Positions 1-9,174 of a stretch of DNA of 55,278 bases are shown here, piece by piece. The notes under the pieces are model-generated. The model did not search any database. It was not told the origin of the DNA and was given only the letters and a program-made list of their open reading frames with translations. Positions within the stretch are counted from its first letter, which is position 1. Every line of letters starts with the position of its first letter. Source of the DNA: Coriobacteriia bacterium (GTDB lineage: Bacteria > Actinomycetota > Coriobacteriia > Anaerosomatales > SLCP01); NCBI GenBank assembly GCA_030603745.1, contig JAUVXE010000013.1, positions 1 to 55,278 on the forward strand, read 5' to 3'. Made by a program: the position numbers and the translations under genes.

Positions 1-2
1 CG

Positions 3-329
3 CAGGCCGAGGCCGGCCCGGGCACGCAGGCGGTGCTCGTCACGCCCGACGGGACGGTCGTCGACGGGGCCACCGCGACCGTGTGGCTGCGTCGCGGCAC
101 CGAGCTCCTGACCCCGCCGGCACCTCCGGCGGTCGCGGGCGTGGCGCGCGAGCTCGTCTTCGACCTCGCCCCGGCGTGCGGGCTCACCGCCCGCGAGGCG
201 CCGCTCACCCTCTACGACCTCCACTCCGCCGAGGAGGTCCTCTTCTCCAACGCCTACGCCGGCGTGGTGGCCGCGCGCGGACGGGGCGGAGAGGCCGCAC
301 GCGCCCTGTGCGAGCGGTGGCCCTGGTAG
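3..329 (+). CDS. Aminotransferase class IV, C-terminal part (truncated by window)
   Basis: The reading frame is open from the window edge to a TAG at 329, so only about 108 C-terminal residues are seen. The order 'LVTPDGTVVDGATATVW', a GVARELV helix, then 'EAPLTLYDLHSAEEVLFSNA' matches the C-terminal half of fold-type IV PLP enzymes (branched-chain aminotransferase, D-amino-acid aminotransferase or 4-amino-4-deoxychorismate lyase). The substrate cannot be told because the N-terminal half, including the PLP lysine, lies outside the window. It converges on the MscS-family gene on the opposite strand. Confidence 0.7.
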   Translation, partial: QAEAGPGTQAVLVTPDGTVVDGATATVWLRRGTELLTPPAPPAVAGVARELVFDLAPACGLTAREAPLTLYDLHSAEEVLFSNAYAGVVAARGRGGEAARALCERWPW

Positions 330-399
330 CGCCCCGACGACCGCGGACACGGGCGCACTCGCCCTTCGGTGCCGCGCTCCCGCTTCCGCGGACGAGCCC

Positions 400-1428
400 T
401 CACTCGCCCGCGGGCTTGTGCACCACGCGCTGAGGGTAGGGGATCTCGATGCCCTCCTCGGCGTAGGCGAGCTTGACCGCCTTCACGAACTCGTGCTGCA
501 GCAGGTACTGCGCGGTGTACTCGGTCACGCGCATGATCACGTTGAAGTCGATCGAGGAGTCGCCGAAGGCGTGGAATCGCACGAACGGCTCGAAGTCGGT
601 GGCCGCGCCGTCGACCCGCTCCATCACCTCGCGGGCGACCCGCACGGTGACGCGCTCGACGTGGTCGAGGTCGCTCCCGTACGCCACGCCGAGCCCGACC
701 AGCACCGACATCTCGCCCGCCGGCTGGTGGTAGTTGATCATCAGCGATGACGCGAGCTTGGCGTTGGGCACGACCACCATGTTGTTGGAGAGCTGGCGGA
801 TCGTGGTGAAGCGCCAGGTCAGGTCCTCCACGTAGCCTTCCTGACCGGTCTCGAGCGCGACATAGTCGCCGGGCTGGATCTGGCGCGAGCCGATGAGCTG
901 CAACCCGGCGAACAGGTTCGAGAGCGTGTCTTGCAGCGCGAGCGCGACCGCCAGGCCGCCCACGCCGAGTGCGGTGAGCAGCGGCGTGATCGAGATGCCG
1001 AGGGCGTTCAAGGCCACGAGCAGGCCGATCGCGACCACCGCGACCCGGGTGATGTTCACGAAGATGGTGCTCGAGGGCACTACCGCGTCGTCGCGCGAGG
1101 TGTACATCCGCGTGAGCGAGGTCGCGAGGCGGGCCGCCGCGAGCGTGGCCGCGCCGATCGCGGCGACCACGAGGACGTGGCGCACGGTCGAGATCGCCTC
1201 GGCGGACAGGTCGATCCGGTAGGTGGCCGCGGCGAGTCCCGCGAGCACGAAGAAGACCTCGGACATCCCCGAGAGCGCCGTGGCCACCGCCTCGCCGCCC
1301 CGCCAGCCGTGCCGGGCGGCCGAGGCGCGCACGCGCGCGACGACCATGCGGTCGACGACGATCCCGACCACGAACGACCCGGCGACGATCGCCGCCGCGA
1401 CACCCCAGCGAGCCCAGAACTCCTCCAC
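400..1428 (-). CDS. MscS-family mechanosensitive ion channel
   Basis: Encodes 342 residues and probably gates solute release on hypo-osmotic shock in the cytoplasmic membrane. Four or so hydrophobic segments occupy the first ~150 residues. They are followed by the pore-lining helix and beta-domain signature 'LGVGGLAVALALQDTLSN', then 'GDYVALETGQEGYVEDLTWR', typical of MscS/YnaI-like channels. The GTG at 1428 is chosen because a perfect AGGAGG lies 5 nt upstream (1434-1439); an ATG at 1461 is possible but has no such site. It is encoded 3' of, and on the same strand as, the trehalose-synthesis gene, with about 40 nt between them, so both osmotic-stress genes may be co-transcribed (inference). 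Confidence 0.9.
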   Translation of the reverse strand: MEEFWARWGVAAAIVAGSFVVGIVVDRMVVARVRASAARHGWRGGEAVATALSGMSEVFFVLAGLAAATYRIDLSAEAISTVRHVLVVAAIGAATLAAARLATSLTRMYTSRDDAVVPSSTIFVNITRVAVVAIGLLVALNALGISITPLLTALGVGGLAVALALQDTLSNLFAGLQLIGSRQIQPGDYVALETGQEGYVEDLTWRFTTIRQLSNNMVVVPNAKLASSLMINYHQPAGEMSVLVGLGVAYGSDLDHVERVTVRVAREVMERVDGAATDFEPFVRFHAFGDSSIDFNVIMRVTEYTAQYLLQHEFVKAVKLAYAEEGIEIPYPQRVVHKPAGE

Positions 1429-1467
1429 GCCTGCCTCCTGCCGTCGTGCGCGCGGCCGCACCCGATC

Positions 1468-3681
1468 CTACGGCGCGCCCGCGTGTCCTTCCAGAGTGTC
1501 CGCCAACACGCCGAGGATATCCAGCAGCTCGGCCGGCGAGCGGACCGACCATGCCGCGTGGGTGGGGCCCGCGCCCACCTTCACGGTCCACACGCCTTCG
1601 GGGGAGGTCTCGAACGTGTCCTCGTCGGTACTGTCGTCGCCTGCGACGAGCGTGAACGACGTCTCGTCGTCGCGGCAGAGCCAGCGGTGAGAGGCGCGGG
1701 CCTTGTTCACTCCGGAGACCTTGACCTCGAGCACGTGGTGACCGTCGAGCACCGCGAGCCCGTTGTCGGCGACCACGCTCACGAGTGCTTCCTTGAGCTC
1801 CGCCACGCGTGTCTCGGCGAGGCGCGGGTGGACCTTCCGGAAGTGCCACACGAGCGAGTAGTCCTTCTCCTCGATGAGCGCGCCCGGCGTGCGGTCCGCG
1901 AAGATCTCGAGTACGGGCCTCACACGCTCCTTCCATTCGGCGCCCATCGGCTCGATGGTGACCCAGTCGCCGCGCCTGCCGCGGATCCACACGCCGTGCT
2001 CGGCGACAAGGTCGACCGGGAGCCCGCCGAGCGAGCGCTCGATCGCCTCGCGGTCCCGGCCCGAGAGCACCACGACCTCGGTCCGCTCGTCCTCGCCGAG
2101 CCTCGCGAGCACCTCGAGCAGCCGCGGGTCGGGCGGGGAGTCCGCCGGCCGCGTGTCGGCGGGCATGAGCGTGCCGTCGTAGTCGAGCGCGAGCAGCCGG
2201 CGGTCGGCCGCCGCGAACTCCTCCACCAGGCGGGCCTGCGCCCGGTCGTCGAGCCGCGTGGCGCTGTGCTCGGTCTGCGCCCCCTTCACCTCCTCGAGCT
2301 TGCCGAGGAAGTCCTCGGCCCACCGCTGCACGGTGTAGCGCGAGAGACGCCGGTTCATGGCGGCGTTGCGTTCGAGCTGCTCGGCGGCGGGCATGGTGAG
2401 CGCGGTGTGGATCGCCTCGACCATCGAGTCGAGGTCGAACGGGTTGACCTGCACCGCCTCGCCGAGCTCACGCGCCGCGCCGGCCATCTCGGAGAGCACG
2501 AGCACGCCTTCGCGGCCCTCGTGTGCCGCGACGTACTCTTTCGCGATGAGGTTCATGCCGTCGCGGAGCGGCGTGACGAGCGCGACGTCGGCGGCCGCGT
2601 AGAGGCCCATCAGCGTGGGGAAGGGGAGCGAGCGGTAGAGATAGCTCACCGGCGTCCAGTCGATCGTCGAGTACTCGCCGTTGATCGAGCCCACAAGCTC
2701 GTCGACCTCGCGCTTGAGCTCGCGGTAGCGCTCGACGCGCTCGCGCGAGGGCACGGCCACCGCGACGAGCGACACGTTGTGCCGCCACTCGGGGTAGCGC
2801 TCGAGGAAGGCCGCGAACGCGCGCAGCCGATCCGGGATGCCCTTGCTGTAGTCGAGCCGGTCCACCGAGAGGATGACCTTGCGGTCGAGCGTGCGTTTGC
2901 GGACCTGCTCGGCCTCGCGCAACGCGGCCTTCTCGCGGGCCCCCTCGGCGTAGCGCGGGAAGTCGATGCCCATAGGGAACGCGTCCACGAGCACGAGCCG
3001 GCCGTCCACGGTGATGCGGCCGTAATGGTCGTCGGTCCCCGTGAGTCGCCGTGCCGCGCCGAGGAAGTAGCGCGCGTAGTCGTAGGTGTGGAACCCCACG
3101 AGATCCGCGCCGAGGAGCCCCTCGACGATCTCGGTGCGCCAGGGCAGCATCCGGAAGATCTCGAAGACGGGGAAGGGGATGTGCAGGAAGAAGCCGATGC
3201 TCGCGTCTGGGAGCTTCTCGCGCAGCATCGCGGGGAGCAGCATGAGCTGGTAGTCCTGCACCCAGATGGTGTCGCCGGGGCGGGCGACCTCGAGCACGGC
3301 GTCGCAGAACTTGCGGTTCGCCCGCTCGTAGGCGGTCCAGGTGGCGCTGTCGAACTCGGCGTATTGGGTGAACTGGTGGAAGAGCGGCCAGAGCGTCTTG
3401 TTGGAGAAGCCGTGATAGAAACCGCGCACGTCGTCGGCGGTGAGGAAGACCGGCACGCAGCTGTGCTCGTCGCGCAGCGCCGTTCTGATCTGTTCTCGCT
3501 CGGTGGCGTCGAGTCGGCCCGAGGTGACGTCGGCCCAGCCGATCCAGAGGCTCTCGTGGGTCTCGTGGTAGGAGCCGAGTCCCGTCGCGACGCCCCCCAC
3601 GCTGCCTTTGAAGTGGATCTCGCCTTTGCGGCGTTCCACCGAGACGGGCAGGCGGTTGGAGACGATCAGCAGTCGCTTCAT
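1468..3681 (-). CDS. otsAB: Fused trehalose-6-phosphate synthase / phosphatase (OtsA-OtsB)
   Basis: A 737-residue bifunctional enzyme that would make trehalose-6-phosphate from a nucleotide-glucose and glucose-6-phosphate and then dephosphorylate it, giving the compatible solute trehalose. The GT20 domain (about residues 1-460) begins '[12 protein letters not shown]' and contains '[16 protein letters not shown]' and '[12 protein letters not shown]'. The HAD phosphatase domain starts near residue 490 with the nucleophile motif 'LALDYDGTL' and ends with the Mg-binding '[10 protein letters not shown]'. GGGGAG precedes the ATG by 3 nt. OtsA and OtsB are separate in most Proteobacteria; the fusion is known in other bacteria and in eukaryotes. 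The neighbouring MscS channel supports an osmotic-stress role. Confidence 0.95.
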   Translation of the reverse strand: MKRLLIVSNRLPVSVERRKGEIHFKGSVGGVATGLGSYHETHESLWIGWADVTSGRLDATEREQIRTALRDEHSCVPVFLTADDVRGFYHGFSNKTLWPLFHQFTQYAEFDSATWTAYERANRKFCDAVLEVARPGDTIWVQDYQLMLLPAMLREKLPDASIGFFLHIPFPVFEIFRMLPWRTEIVEGLLGADLVGFHTYDYARYFLGAARRLTGTDDHYGRITVDGRLVLVDAFPMGIDFPRYAEGAREKAALREAEQVRKRTLDRKVILSVDRLDYSKGIPDRLRAFAAFLERYPEWRHNVSLVAVAVPSRERVERYRELKREVDELVGSINGEYSTIDWTPVSYLYRSLPFPTLMGLYAAADVALVTPLRDGMNLIAKEYVAAHEGREGVLVLSEMAGAARELGEAVQVNPFDLDSMVEAIHTALTMPAAEQLERNAAMNRRLSRYTVQRWAEDFLGKLEEVKGAQTEHSATRLDDRAQARLVEEFAAADRRLLALDYDGTLMPADTRPADSPPDPRLLEVLARLGEDERTEVVVLSGRDREAIERSLGGLPVDLVAEHGVWIRGRRGDWVTIEPMGAEWKERVRPVLEIFADRTPGALIEEKDYSLVWHFRKVHPRLAETRVAELKEALVSVVADNGLAVLDGHHVLEVKVSGVNKARASHRWLCRDDETSFTLVAGDDSTDEDTFETSPEGVWTVKVGAGPTHAAWSVRSPAELLDILGVLADTLEGHAGAP

Positions 3682-3788
3682 AGCTCCCCTGGGCCAGATA
3701 GCGGATGCGCCGCCCCTTTCAAAGGCCCGGGGCGGCGGCTCTCCTTCAACCCTACCATTCCCCGACTCGCTTCGCAGGTCGCCGGGTT

Positions 3789-3817
3789 TTGACCGCGTGC
3801 GGTACGCACGCTACACT
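3789..3817 (+). promoter_or_regulatory. Sigma-70-type promoter of the tRNA-Lys/Glu unit
   Basis: TTGACC (3789-3794) and TACACT (3812-3817) are separated by exactly 17 nt, and the tRNA-Lys begins about 45 nt downstream. This fits the housekeeping consensus well. Confidence 0.7.
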
Positions 3818-3862
3818 TCCCCTTGCCCTGCGCTCGGGCGTGACTGCCGAGCGTGCGCGTGC

Positions 3863-3938
3863 GGGCCGTTAGCTCAGTTGGTAGAGCAGGGGACTTTTAA
3901 TCCCAAGGTCGTAGGTTCGAGACCTACACGGCCCACCA
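3863..3938 (+). tRNA. tRNA-Lys(TTT)
   Basis: A complete cloverleaf: acceptor GGGCCGT/ACGGCCC, D-arm with AGCTCAGTTGGTAGAG, anticodon loop CTTTTAA giving anticodon TTT, T-arm TAGG-TTCGAGA-CCTA, and encoded CCA. First gene of a four-tRNA cluster. Confidence 0.97.
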
Positions 3939-3949
3939 CAAGTGAACAT

Positions 3950-4025
3950 GCCCCCATCGTCTAGCGGCCAAGGACTCCGCCCTTTCAAGGCGGCAACAGG
4001 GATTCGAATTCCCTTGGGGGCACCA
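3950..4025 (+). tRNA. tRNA-Glu(TTC)
   Basis: A complete cloverleaf with acceptor GCCCCCA/TGGGGGC, anticodon stem CCGCC/GGCGG, a normal 7-nt loop CTTTCAA (anticodon TTC), T-arm GGGAT-TCGAATT-CCC and encoded CCA. It starts 11 nt after tRNA-Lys and is presumably co-transcribed with it. Confidence 0.97.
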
Positions 4026-4032
4026 GACATCC

Positions 4033-4062
4033 AGTAGGCCCCTCTGCGAGAGCAGGGGGGTC
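4033..4062 (+). terminator. Hairpin after tRNA-Glu(TTC)
   Basis: CCCCTCTGC and GCAGGGGGG pair around a GAGA loop with one G-U pair, soon after the CCA end. The T-tract is poor, so this is a processing or termination hairpin rather than a textbook intrinsic terminator. Confidence 0.5.
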
Positions 4063-4138
4063 TACCTGCATTCCTACTCAGGGCGACAAGACGGCGCGCG
4101 CAGGAGCATCTTCGGCCCCACGATGGCGCGACACCTGC

Positions 4139-4144
4139 TAGACT
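4139..4144 (+). promoter_or_regulatory. Possible -10 box of the tRNA-Glu(CTC)/Val unit
   Basis: TAGACT lies 8 nt before the tRNA-Glu(CTC) gene. No convincing -35 box is visible at 16-18 nt spacing. Confidence 0.35.
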
Positions 4145-4151
4145 CAACGGC

Positions 4152-4228
4152 GCCCCCATCGTCTAGCGGCCAAGGATGCCGTCCTTCTCGGGACGGAGAC
4201 GGAGATTCGAATTCTCCTGGGGGCACCA
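4152..4228 (+). tRNA. tRNA-Glu, most likely CTC, with an 8-nt anticodon loop
   Basis: Acceptor stem (GCCCCCA/TGGGGGC), D-arm and T-arm (GGAGA-TTCGAAT-TCTCC) are intact and almost identical in design to the preceding tRNA-Glu(TTC), and CCA is encoded. The gene is 77 nt instead of 76. The extra base is in the anticodon arm: stem CCGTC/GACGG encloses CTTCTCGG, 8 nt. Removing one T would give CTCTCGG, a normal loop with anticodon CTC. The extra base could be a sequencing error, a degenerate gene or a real expanded loop; see findings. Confidence 0.8.
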
Positions 4229-4231
4229 TTC

Positions 4232-4306
4232 GGGCGATTAACTCAGCGGGAGAGTGCCTCCCTTACAAGGAGGAAGTCGGGGGTTCAAATCCCTCATCGC
4301 CCACCA
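4232..4306 (+). tRNA. tRNA-Val(TAC)
   Basis: Acceptor GGGCGAT/ATCGCCC, anticodon stem CCTCC/GGAGG with loop CTTACAA (anticodon TAC), T-arm CGGGG-GTTCAAAT-CCCT region and encoded CCA. It starts 3 nt after the preceding tRNA, so the two are processed from one transcript. Confidence 0.95.
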
Positions 4307-4315
4307 GCAGTCTCA

Positions 4316-4346
4316 GAACCGGCCCACACGGCCGGTTCTTGTGTTG
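4316..4346 (+). terminator. Intrinsic terminator of the tRNA cluster
   Basis: GAACCGGCC (4316-4324) and GGCCGGTTC (4330-4338) form a perfect 9-bp stem around CACAC, followed by TTGTGTTG. It lies 10 nt after tRNA-Val. Confidence 0.75.
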
Positions 4347-4593
4347 AGGGGCGCTGATCGGATCACCGCCATCTTGCCCGCACGATGGACGCAGCATGCG
4401 GCCGGGGGCATCTGGAGCCGCGGCTCATCCGGGAGCCGTTCATCTATCACGCACCACCTTCAAGTAGGGCGGCACCGCCACTCATCGACTTGGCGCGCCG
4501 CTCGTCGGTTCTCCCGGGCGAATCTGATTGGCTCGTGAGGAAACCTGGGTACAGCGTGAGGGTGTCACGCGGGTGATAGGGGGCCCGGTTCCC

Positions 4594-5223
4594 ATGCAAG
4601 GAGCAGTTTGGAAGTCTCAGGCAGTGTTCGGCGTCTCGGATGCGCGCGCGCTTGCCCTTGCGAAGCTGGTCATCTACGTGGGCATGGCCGTGGTCCTGTT
4701 GTTCACACCGTTCGTCGGCGAGCTGGCCGAGAGTGCTGCCTGGGAGGTCACGGGGTACGGGCTCGCCGGGAGACTACGGGCCTTACTCGGTACGCCGGGT
4801 GATTGCCGCTTGCTGGCACTGCTGACGGGAACCCTGGCCAGCATCGGGGCGGGTGCCTCGCTGACATTGCATGTTCATGAAGGTGCACTGCATACCTCGT
4901 GTGCACCGATCCCTCGGAGACGCCGTTTCGCTCAGTTCCCGCCTCCGCGTGGGGCGATTCACGACGCTGAGACTACACAGGCTTGTCAATGGTCGCACTG
5001 CGACGGTGTCGCAGCGAAGACCCCCCGGTACAGGAGAACCTGGAGACCGGGGGGTCTTCTGTTGACCGGACGAAGCCCGCCGTCTCGCACCGATGTGCAA
5101 GACCACCCCCGTAGCGACGTCTCCGACAACGTTCTGCGAGGTACGGGCAGTATCCGGGCCACGCACTCACACTATCACCAAGCGAGTGCGTGCGTCCCGA
5201 TTAGGCAAGCAGGGAGGGGTTAA
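4594..5223 (+). pseudogene. Possible remnant of a small membrane-protein gene
   Basis: From an ATG at 4594 (GGGGG upstream) the frame gives a plausible start with hydrophobic runs ('KLVIYVGMAVVLLFTPFVG', 'LLALLTGTLASIGAGASL') for roughly 90 residues. It then runs through the strong hairpin at 5016-5059 with unlikely, Arg-rich sequence before stopping at 5223. I read the first 300 bases as possible coding remnant and the rest as accidental open frame. No family is recognised. Confidence 0.22.
5016..5059. terminator. Strong hairpin upstream of the multicopper oxidase
   Basis: GAAGACCCCCCGGT (5016-5029) and ACCGGGGGGTCTTC (5046-5059) are exact inverted repeats of 14 bp. A nested CAGG-AGAA-CCTG lies inside, so the whole element folds into one long stem-loop. 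TTCTGTTG follows on the plus strand. It probably insulates the oxidase operon from upstream transcription. Confidence 0.6.
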
Positions 5224-5224
5224 G

Positions 5225-8200
5225 GTGCAGTTACGAGGATCCAGACGCGCGCTAGCGGCGCTGTTGGCTCTTGTCTTGTTCGCGAGTACGGCGGTGGCCA
5301 CCGCCGCCCCGTCTGGCAAGGTCAAAGCCAGCAGCAGCCAGCAACAGCGCTACGAAGAGATGATGGAGAAGGCGAAGGCGCGACAGGAGCGGGTCGTGAC
5401 GCAGGAGGAGCGTGAGGCCGCCTCCGCCAACATGAACAAGCAGCTGGCAGCCCTCGGGCTTCCGGCGGATGCGACCCCCGAACAGTACTTCGCGGCGATG
5501 GAGATGCCCATGCCTGGTCCGGGAGACACCCCGGACTACTCCGGCATGACGCCGAACTGGGCGTACACGCCCAAGTTGCGCAAGTTCGTTGACGGGTTGC
5601 CGGGACTTGGCCCCGACAACGCCAACAACCTCGGCCAGTTCATGTCGGTCGCCAAACCGGACCGGGTGACCTATCCGGGGTCCGACTACTATGAGATCTC
5701 GGTGCGCGAGTACGTTGAGCAGATGCACTCTGACATGCCGCCGACAACGCTTCGTGGCTACGTCCAGACGAACATCGGTACCGATCAGTTCGGCACGTTC
5801 AACCAGGTCCCCGACCCCATCCACTACCTGGGGCCGACCATCATCGCCACGAAGGATCGCCCCGTTCGTATCAAGTTCACCAACGAACTGCCCACGGGCG
5901 AGGGTGGCGACCTGTTCATCCCGGTCGATACGACCGTGATGGGCGCCGGTATGGGTCCGCTTGAGATGGACGTGCCCGCCGGACAGCCGATGAACTACAC
6001 TGAGAACAGGGCGACCATTCATCTGCACGGCGGCCGCAACCCGTGGATCAGTGACGGGACGGCCCATCAGTGGGTCACCCCGGCCGGCGAGAATACGCCG
6101 TACCCACGCGGCGTGAGCGCGGTCAACGTGCCCGATATGCCCGATCCGGGCGAGGGTGCCATGACGTTCTACTACACGAACGCACAGAGCGCCCGGCTGA
6201 TGTTCTTTCACGACCACTCGTTCGGGATCACGCGCCTGAACGTCTATGCGGGAGAGGCAGCGGGATATCTGCTCCAGGATGACACCGAGAAGGCGCTTAT
6301 CGCCGACGGCACGATCCCCGAGGAGCAGATTCCGCTCGTCATACAGGACAAGACGTTTGTGGACGCCGACACCATCGGGACGACGGACCCCACATGGAAC
6401 TGGGGTACCGGCATGATGATGGACGGCAAGCGCATGCCCAACACGGGCGACCTGTGGATTCCGCATGTCTACATGCCGGCGCAGAACCCCTACGACATCA
6501 CCGGCTATAACGCGATGGGGCGCTGGCACTATGGCCCATGGTTCTGGCCGCCTACACTCGATATCACGTACGGACCGATACCCAACCCTTACTACATCAG
6601 CCCCGAGGAGACGCCCGGTCAGCCTCCGATGATCCCCGGAGTACCGCACCCTTCGATGGGGATGGAGGCGTTCTTCGACACCCCGCTCGTCAACGGGACG
6701 GCCTATCCGGTACTCGAGGTCGATCCCAAGTCGTATCGCTTCCGGGTCCTGAACGCGGCCAACGATCGCTTCTGGAACCTGCAACTCTACGAGGCGGATC
6801 CGGACGCCGTAAGCGCTGACGGCCGGACGGGCACCGAGGTCAGGATGGTTCCGGCGGCTTCCGGACTGCCAGCGGGCTGGCAGCCTGACGGGCGCGACGG
6901 CGGTCTTCCCGACCCGTCACTCGTCGGTCCGGACATGGTTCAGATCGGCACCGAGGGTGGTTTCCTGCCCTCGCCGGTCGTACTCGAGTCCAAGCCGATC
7001 TCTTGGAACACGAACGTGACGACCTTCAACGCGGGGAACGTCGAAGCAGGCACTCTCATGCTTGGTCCGGCCGAGCGGGCAGACGTCATCGTCGACTTCT
7101 CTCAGTGGGCCGGTAAGACGCTCATCCTCTACAACGATGCACCGGCTCCGTGGCCGGCGGGTGACCCGCGCTACGACTACTACACCGGCAATCCCGACCT
7201 CACCGAGGAGGGCGGCGCGGAATCCACCGAGATCGGATTCGGCCCCAATACCCGTACCATCATGCAGATCAAGGTGGCCGATGCGCCTGCGGCCCCCGCG
7301 TTCGACAAGGTCGCGCTCGACGATGCCTTCACCACGACCACAGAGAAGGACGGCGTCTTCAAGTCGTCGCAGCATGACGTCATCGTCAGCCAGGCCCCTT
7401 ACGGGCCGGCGTACGGGACCACCTTCTCCTCGACATGGCCGTACTGGGGCATCGCGAGGATCTTCGATAGCGACATGACCTTCAAGACCGTCGACGGCGA
7501 CATCGTGAACCTCCCCTTCGAAGCCAAGGCCATCCAGGACGAGATGGGTGAGACGTTCGATCGCGAGTACGGACGCATGGCAGGCAAGTTGGGTCTGCAG
7601 CTGCCCGTGCCGGGCGGAGTACAGAACTTCATCGGATACGATTTCTCCGCTCCGCCGACCGAGCTCGTACAGTCCTCGGCCGAGAGCAGCAAGATCGGTG
7701 AACTCGGTGACGGCACGCAGATCTGGAAGATCACCCAGAACGGCGTCGACACCCATCCGATGCACTTCCATCTGTTCGAGGTCCAGCTGCTCAACCGCGT
7801 GGCATGGGACGGCAGGATCATGCTGCCCGAGCCTAACGAGCTCGGCTGGAAGGACACACTGAAGGTCAATCCGCTCGAGGACACGATTGTGGCGCTCCGT
7901 CCGATCGTGCCGCAGGTGCCCTTCGACCTTCCCAACAGCGTTCGTCCGCTCGATCCCACGATGCCGCTTGGAGCCGAGCTGTGGCCCAACACCGGCATCC
8001 AGGATCCGGCAGGCAACCCGGTGATCCCGGTCATCAACAGCCTCGTGAACTTCGGTTGGGAGTACATGTGGCACTGCCACATCCTCAGCCACGAGGAGAT
8101 GGAGATGATGCGTCCGATCGCCGTGGGCGTGGCACCGAGGACCCCCACCGATCTCGCGGTGAACACCATGGGTGGCGCTGCCAACCTCTCGTGGGCGGAC

Positions 8201-9055
8201 AACTCCCTCAACGAGACCGGTTTCGTCGTCCAGAGGGCTGGCGATGCCGGCTTCACCACCGAGCTCGTGACCTTCAAGGTGGCCGAGGACGCGACGTCCT
8301 ACTCGGACGACACGATCGTTCCGGGTCAGACGTACTACTACCGTGTCTTCGCTACCAACGTGGTCGGCGACACGACCCAGTACCCGGAACCGGCGATCGG
8401 CTTCCCGACCATGACCGTCAACTCCGAGTTCTCGAATTCGGTCAGCGCGATGATTCCTGCGGTCACTCCCGTGGCCGCGCCCACGAATCTGACCGCGACG
8501 CTCGCGGTCGGTCCGCAGGTCAACCTTGCGTGGACGGACAACGCCACCAATGAGACCGGATTCGTGATCGAGCGCAGCGTCAACGGCGGAGCCTTCGCGC
8601 AGCTCGCCACCCGAGGGCCTCGCGGTGGCACGGGCAACACCACGTTCTCCGACGTGACCGTGGCCGTCGGCAACACCTACGACTATCGCGTCAGGGCGGT
8701 AGGGGCAGGCGGTGCCGTGTCAGCGTGGTCCAATACGGCGTCCGTGGCGATCCTCGCTCCGGCGGCGCCGTCGAACCTGACGGGCACCGCATTCAGACAG
8801 GGTAACGGCCCCAACGACAGGGTCACTCTGAACTGGACGGACAACTCCAACAACGAGAGTGGTTTCCAGATCCAGCGCGCGACCAACGCGGCATTCACCG
8901 CCAACGTGGTCAACGCGAACGTGGGAGCCAACGTCACTACCTACACAACGCCCAATGTTCCGAGGAACACCACCTTCTACTTCCGGGTGCGCGCCACGAA
9001 CACGACCACAGGCCCATCAGCCTGGTCCAACACCTTCGAGGTGTTGACCCCGTAG
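5225..9055 (+). CDS. Large secreted multicopper oxidase with three fibronectin-III repeats
   Basis: 1276 residues from a GTG with GGGAGGGG just upstream. It begins with a signal peptide (RR, a hydrophobic run, ATAAPSG). All four copper-ligand motifs are present: H266-L-H268, H329-D-H331, H844-P-M-H847-F-H849, and H950-C951-H952...H956...M961, so type 1 and trinuclear sites should be complete. About 510 residues separate motifs II and III, far more than in laccases of ~500 residues. From about residue 975 there are three fibronectin-III repeats (each with a W-[AT]-D-N-[SA] strand and an 'NETGF' or 'NESGF' segment). The architecture recalls OmpB of Geobacter and MofA-type proteins linked to metal oxidation or reduction. 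Substrate is unknown; metal ions are an inference. The next gene encodes a di-heme cytochrome that could exchange electrons with it. Confidence 0.92.
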   Translation: MQLRGSRRALAALLALVLFASTAVATAAPSGKVKASSSQQQRYEEMMEKAKARQERVVTQEEREAASANMNKQLAALGLPADATPEQYFAAMEMPMPGPGDTPDYSGMTPNWAYTPKLRKFVDGLPGLGPDNANNLGQFMSVAKPDRVTYPGSDYYEISVREYVEQMHSDMPPTTLRGYVQTNIGTDQFGTFNQVPDPIHYLGPTIIATKDRPVRIKFTNELPTGEGGDLFIPVDTTVMGAGMGPLEMDVPAGQPMNYTENRATIHLHGGRNPWISDGTAHQWVTPAGENTPYPRGVSAVNVPDMPDPGEGAMTFYYTNAQSARLMFFHDHSFGITRLNVYAGEAAGYLLQDDTEKALIADGTIPEEQIPLVIQDKTFVDADTIGTTDPTWNWGTGMMMDGKRMPNTGDLWIPHVYMPAQNPYDITGYNAMGRWHYGPWFWPPTLDITYGPIPNPYYISPEETPGQPPMIPGVPHPSMGMEAFFDTPLVNGTAYPVLEVDPKSYRFRVLNAANDRFWNLQLYEADPDAVSADGRTGTEVRMVPAASGLPAGWQPDGRDGGLPDPSLVGPDMVQIGTEGGFLPSPVVLESKPISWNTNVTTFNAGNVEAGTLMLGPAERADVIVDFSQWAGKTLILYNDAPAPWPAGDPRYDYYTGNPDLTEEGGAESTEIGFGPNTRTIMQIKVADAPAAPAFDKVALDDAFTTTTEKDGVFKSSQHDVIVSQAPYGPAYGTTFSSTWPYWGIARIFDSDMTFKTVDGDIVNLPFEAKAIQDEMGETFDREYGRMAGKLGLQLPVPGGVQNFIGYDFSAPPTELVQSSAESSKIGELGDGTQIWKITQNGVDTHPMHFHLFEVQLLNRVAWDGRIMLPEPNELGWKDTLKVNPLEDTIVALRPIVPQVPFDLPNSVRPLDPTMPLGAELWPNTGIQDPAGNPVIPVINSLVNFGWEYMWHCHILSHEEMEMMRPIAVGVAPRTPTDLAVNTMGGAANLSWADNSLNETGFVVQRAGDAGFTTELVTFKVAEDATSYSDDTIVPGQTYYYRVFATNVVGDTTQYPEPAIGFPTMTVNSEFSNSVSAMIPAVTPVAAPTNLTATLAVGPQVNLAWTDNATNETGFVIERSVNGGAFAQLATRGPRGGTGNTTFSDVTVAVGNTYDYRVRAVGAGGAVSAWSNTASVAILAPAAPSNLTGTAFRQGNGPNDRVTLNWTDNSNNESGFQIQRATNAAFTANVVNANVGANVTTYTTPNVPRNTTFYFRVRATNTTTGPSAWSNTFEVLTP

Positions 9056-9066
9056 ATGCCGGGAAG

Positions 9067-9103
9067 GGTCCGGTGGCGCCGGCTGTGCCGGCGCCACCGG
9101 ACC
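9067..9103. terminator. Long 17-bp hairpin between oxidase and di-heme cytochrome genes
   Basis: GGTCCGGTGGCGCCGGC (9067-9083) and its exact complement (9087-9103) flank a TGT loop. It lies about 10 nt after the oxidase stop. No T-tract follows, so it may stabilise or process the mRNA, or partly attenuate the downstream gene, rather than terminate fully. Confidence 0.6.
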
Positions 9104-9174
9104 GACCCGCGATGACTGCAGATACGCCGCGGGAGTTCGGCCCCTGACTCCCGCACAATGAAGGGGGGTAACCC

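Larger units (their letters stand above)
4347..5224. other. Gene-poor spacer between tRNA cluster and multicopper oxidase
   Basis: About 880 bases with no convincing intact gene. It contains a possible membrane-protein remnant (from 4594), a small hairpin CTGCGAC/GTCGCAG (4998-5014), and a very strong hairpin (5016-5059). Base composition is less GC-rich than the flanking housekeeping genes, consistent with acquired or decaying DNA downstream of tRNA genes. Confidence 0.5.

Noticed and set aside
254-2323. Long open frame of 689 codons on the minus strand overlapping the MscS and OtsAB genes
   Set aside because: Arg/Gly/Ala-rich sequence with no domain; it is a shadow of the real frames in GC-rich DNA.
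931-3792. 953-codon open frame opposite OtsAB
   Set aside because: Composition is an antisense artefact (Glu/Arg/His-rich) and the opposite strand holds a clear trehalose enzyme.
4152-4228. Reading the 8-nt-loop tRNA as Arg or another isotype
   Set aside because: Acceptor, D-arm and T-arm match tRNA-Glu almost exactly and a one-T deletion gives CTC; other isotypes need more changes.
5252-6784. 510-codon minus-strand frame inside the multicopper oxidase gene
   Set aside because: No recognisable domain; the plus frame has signal peptide and copper motifs.
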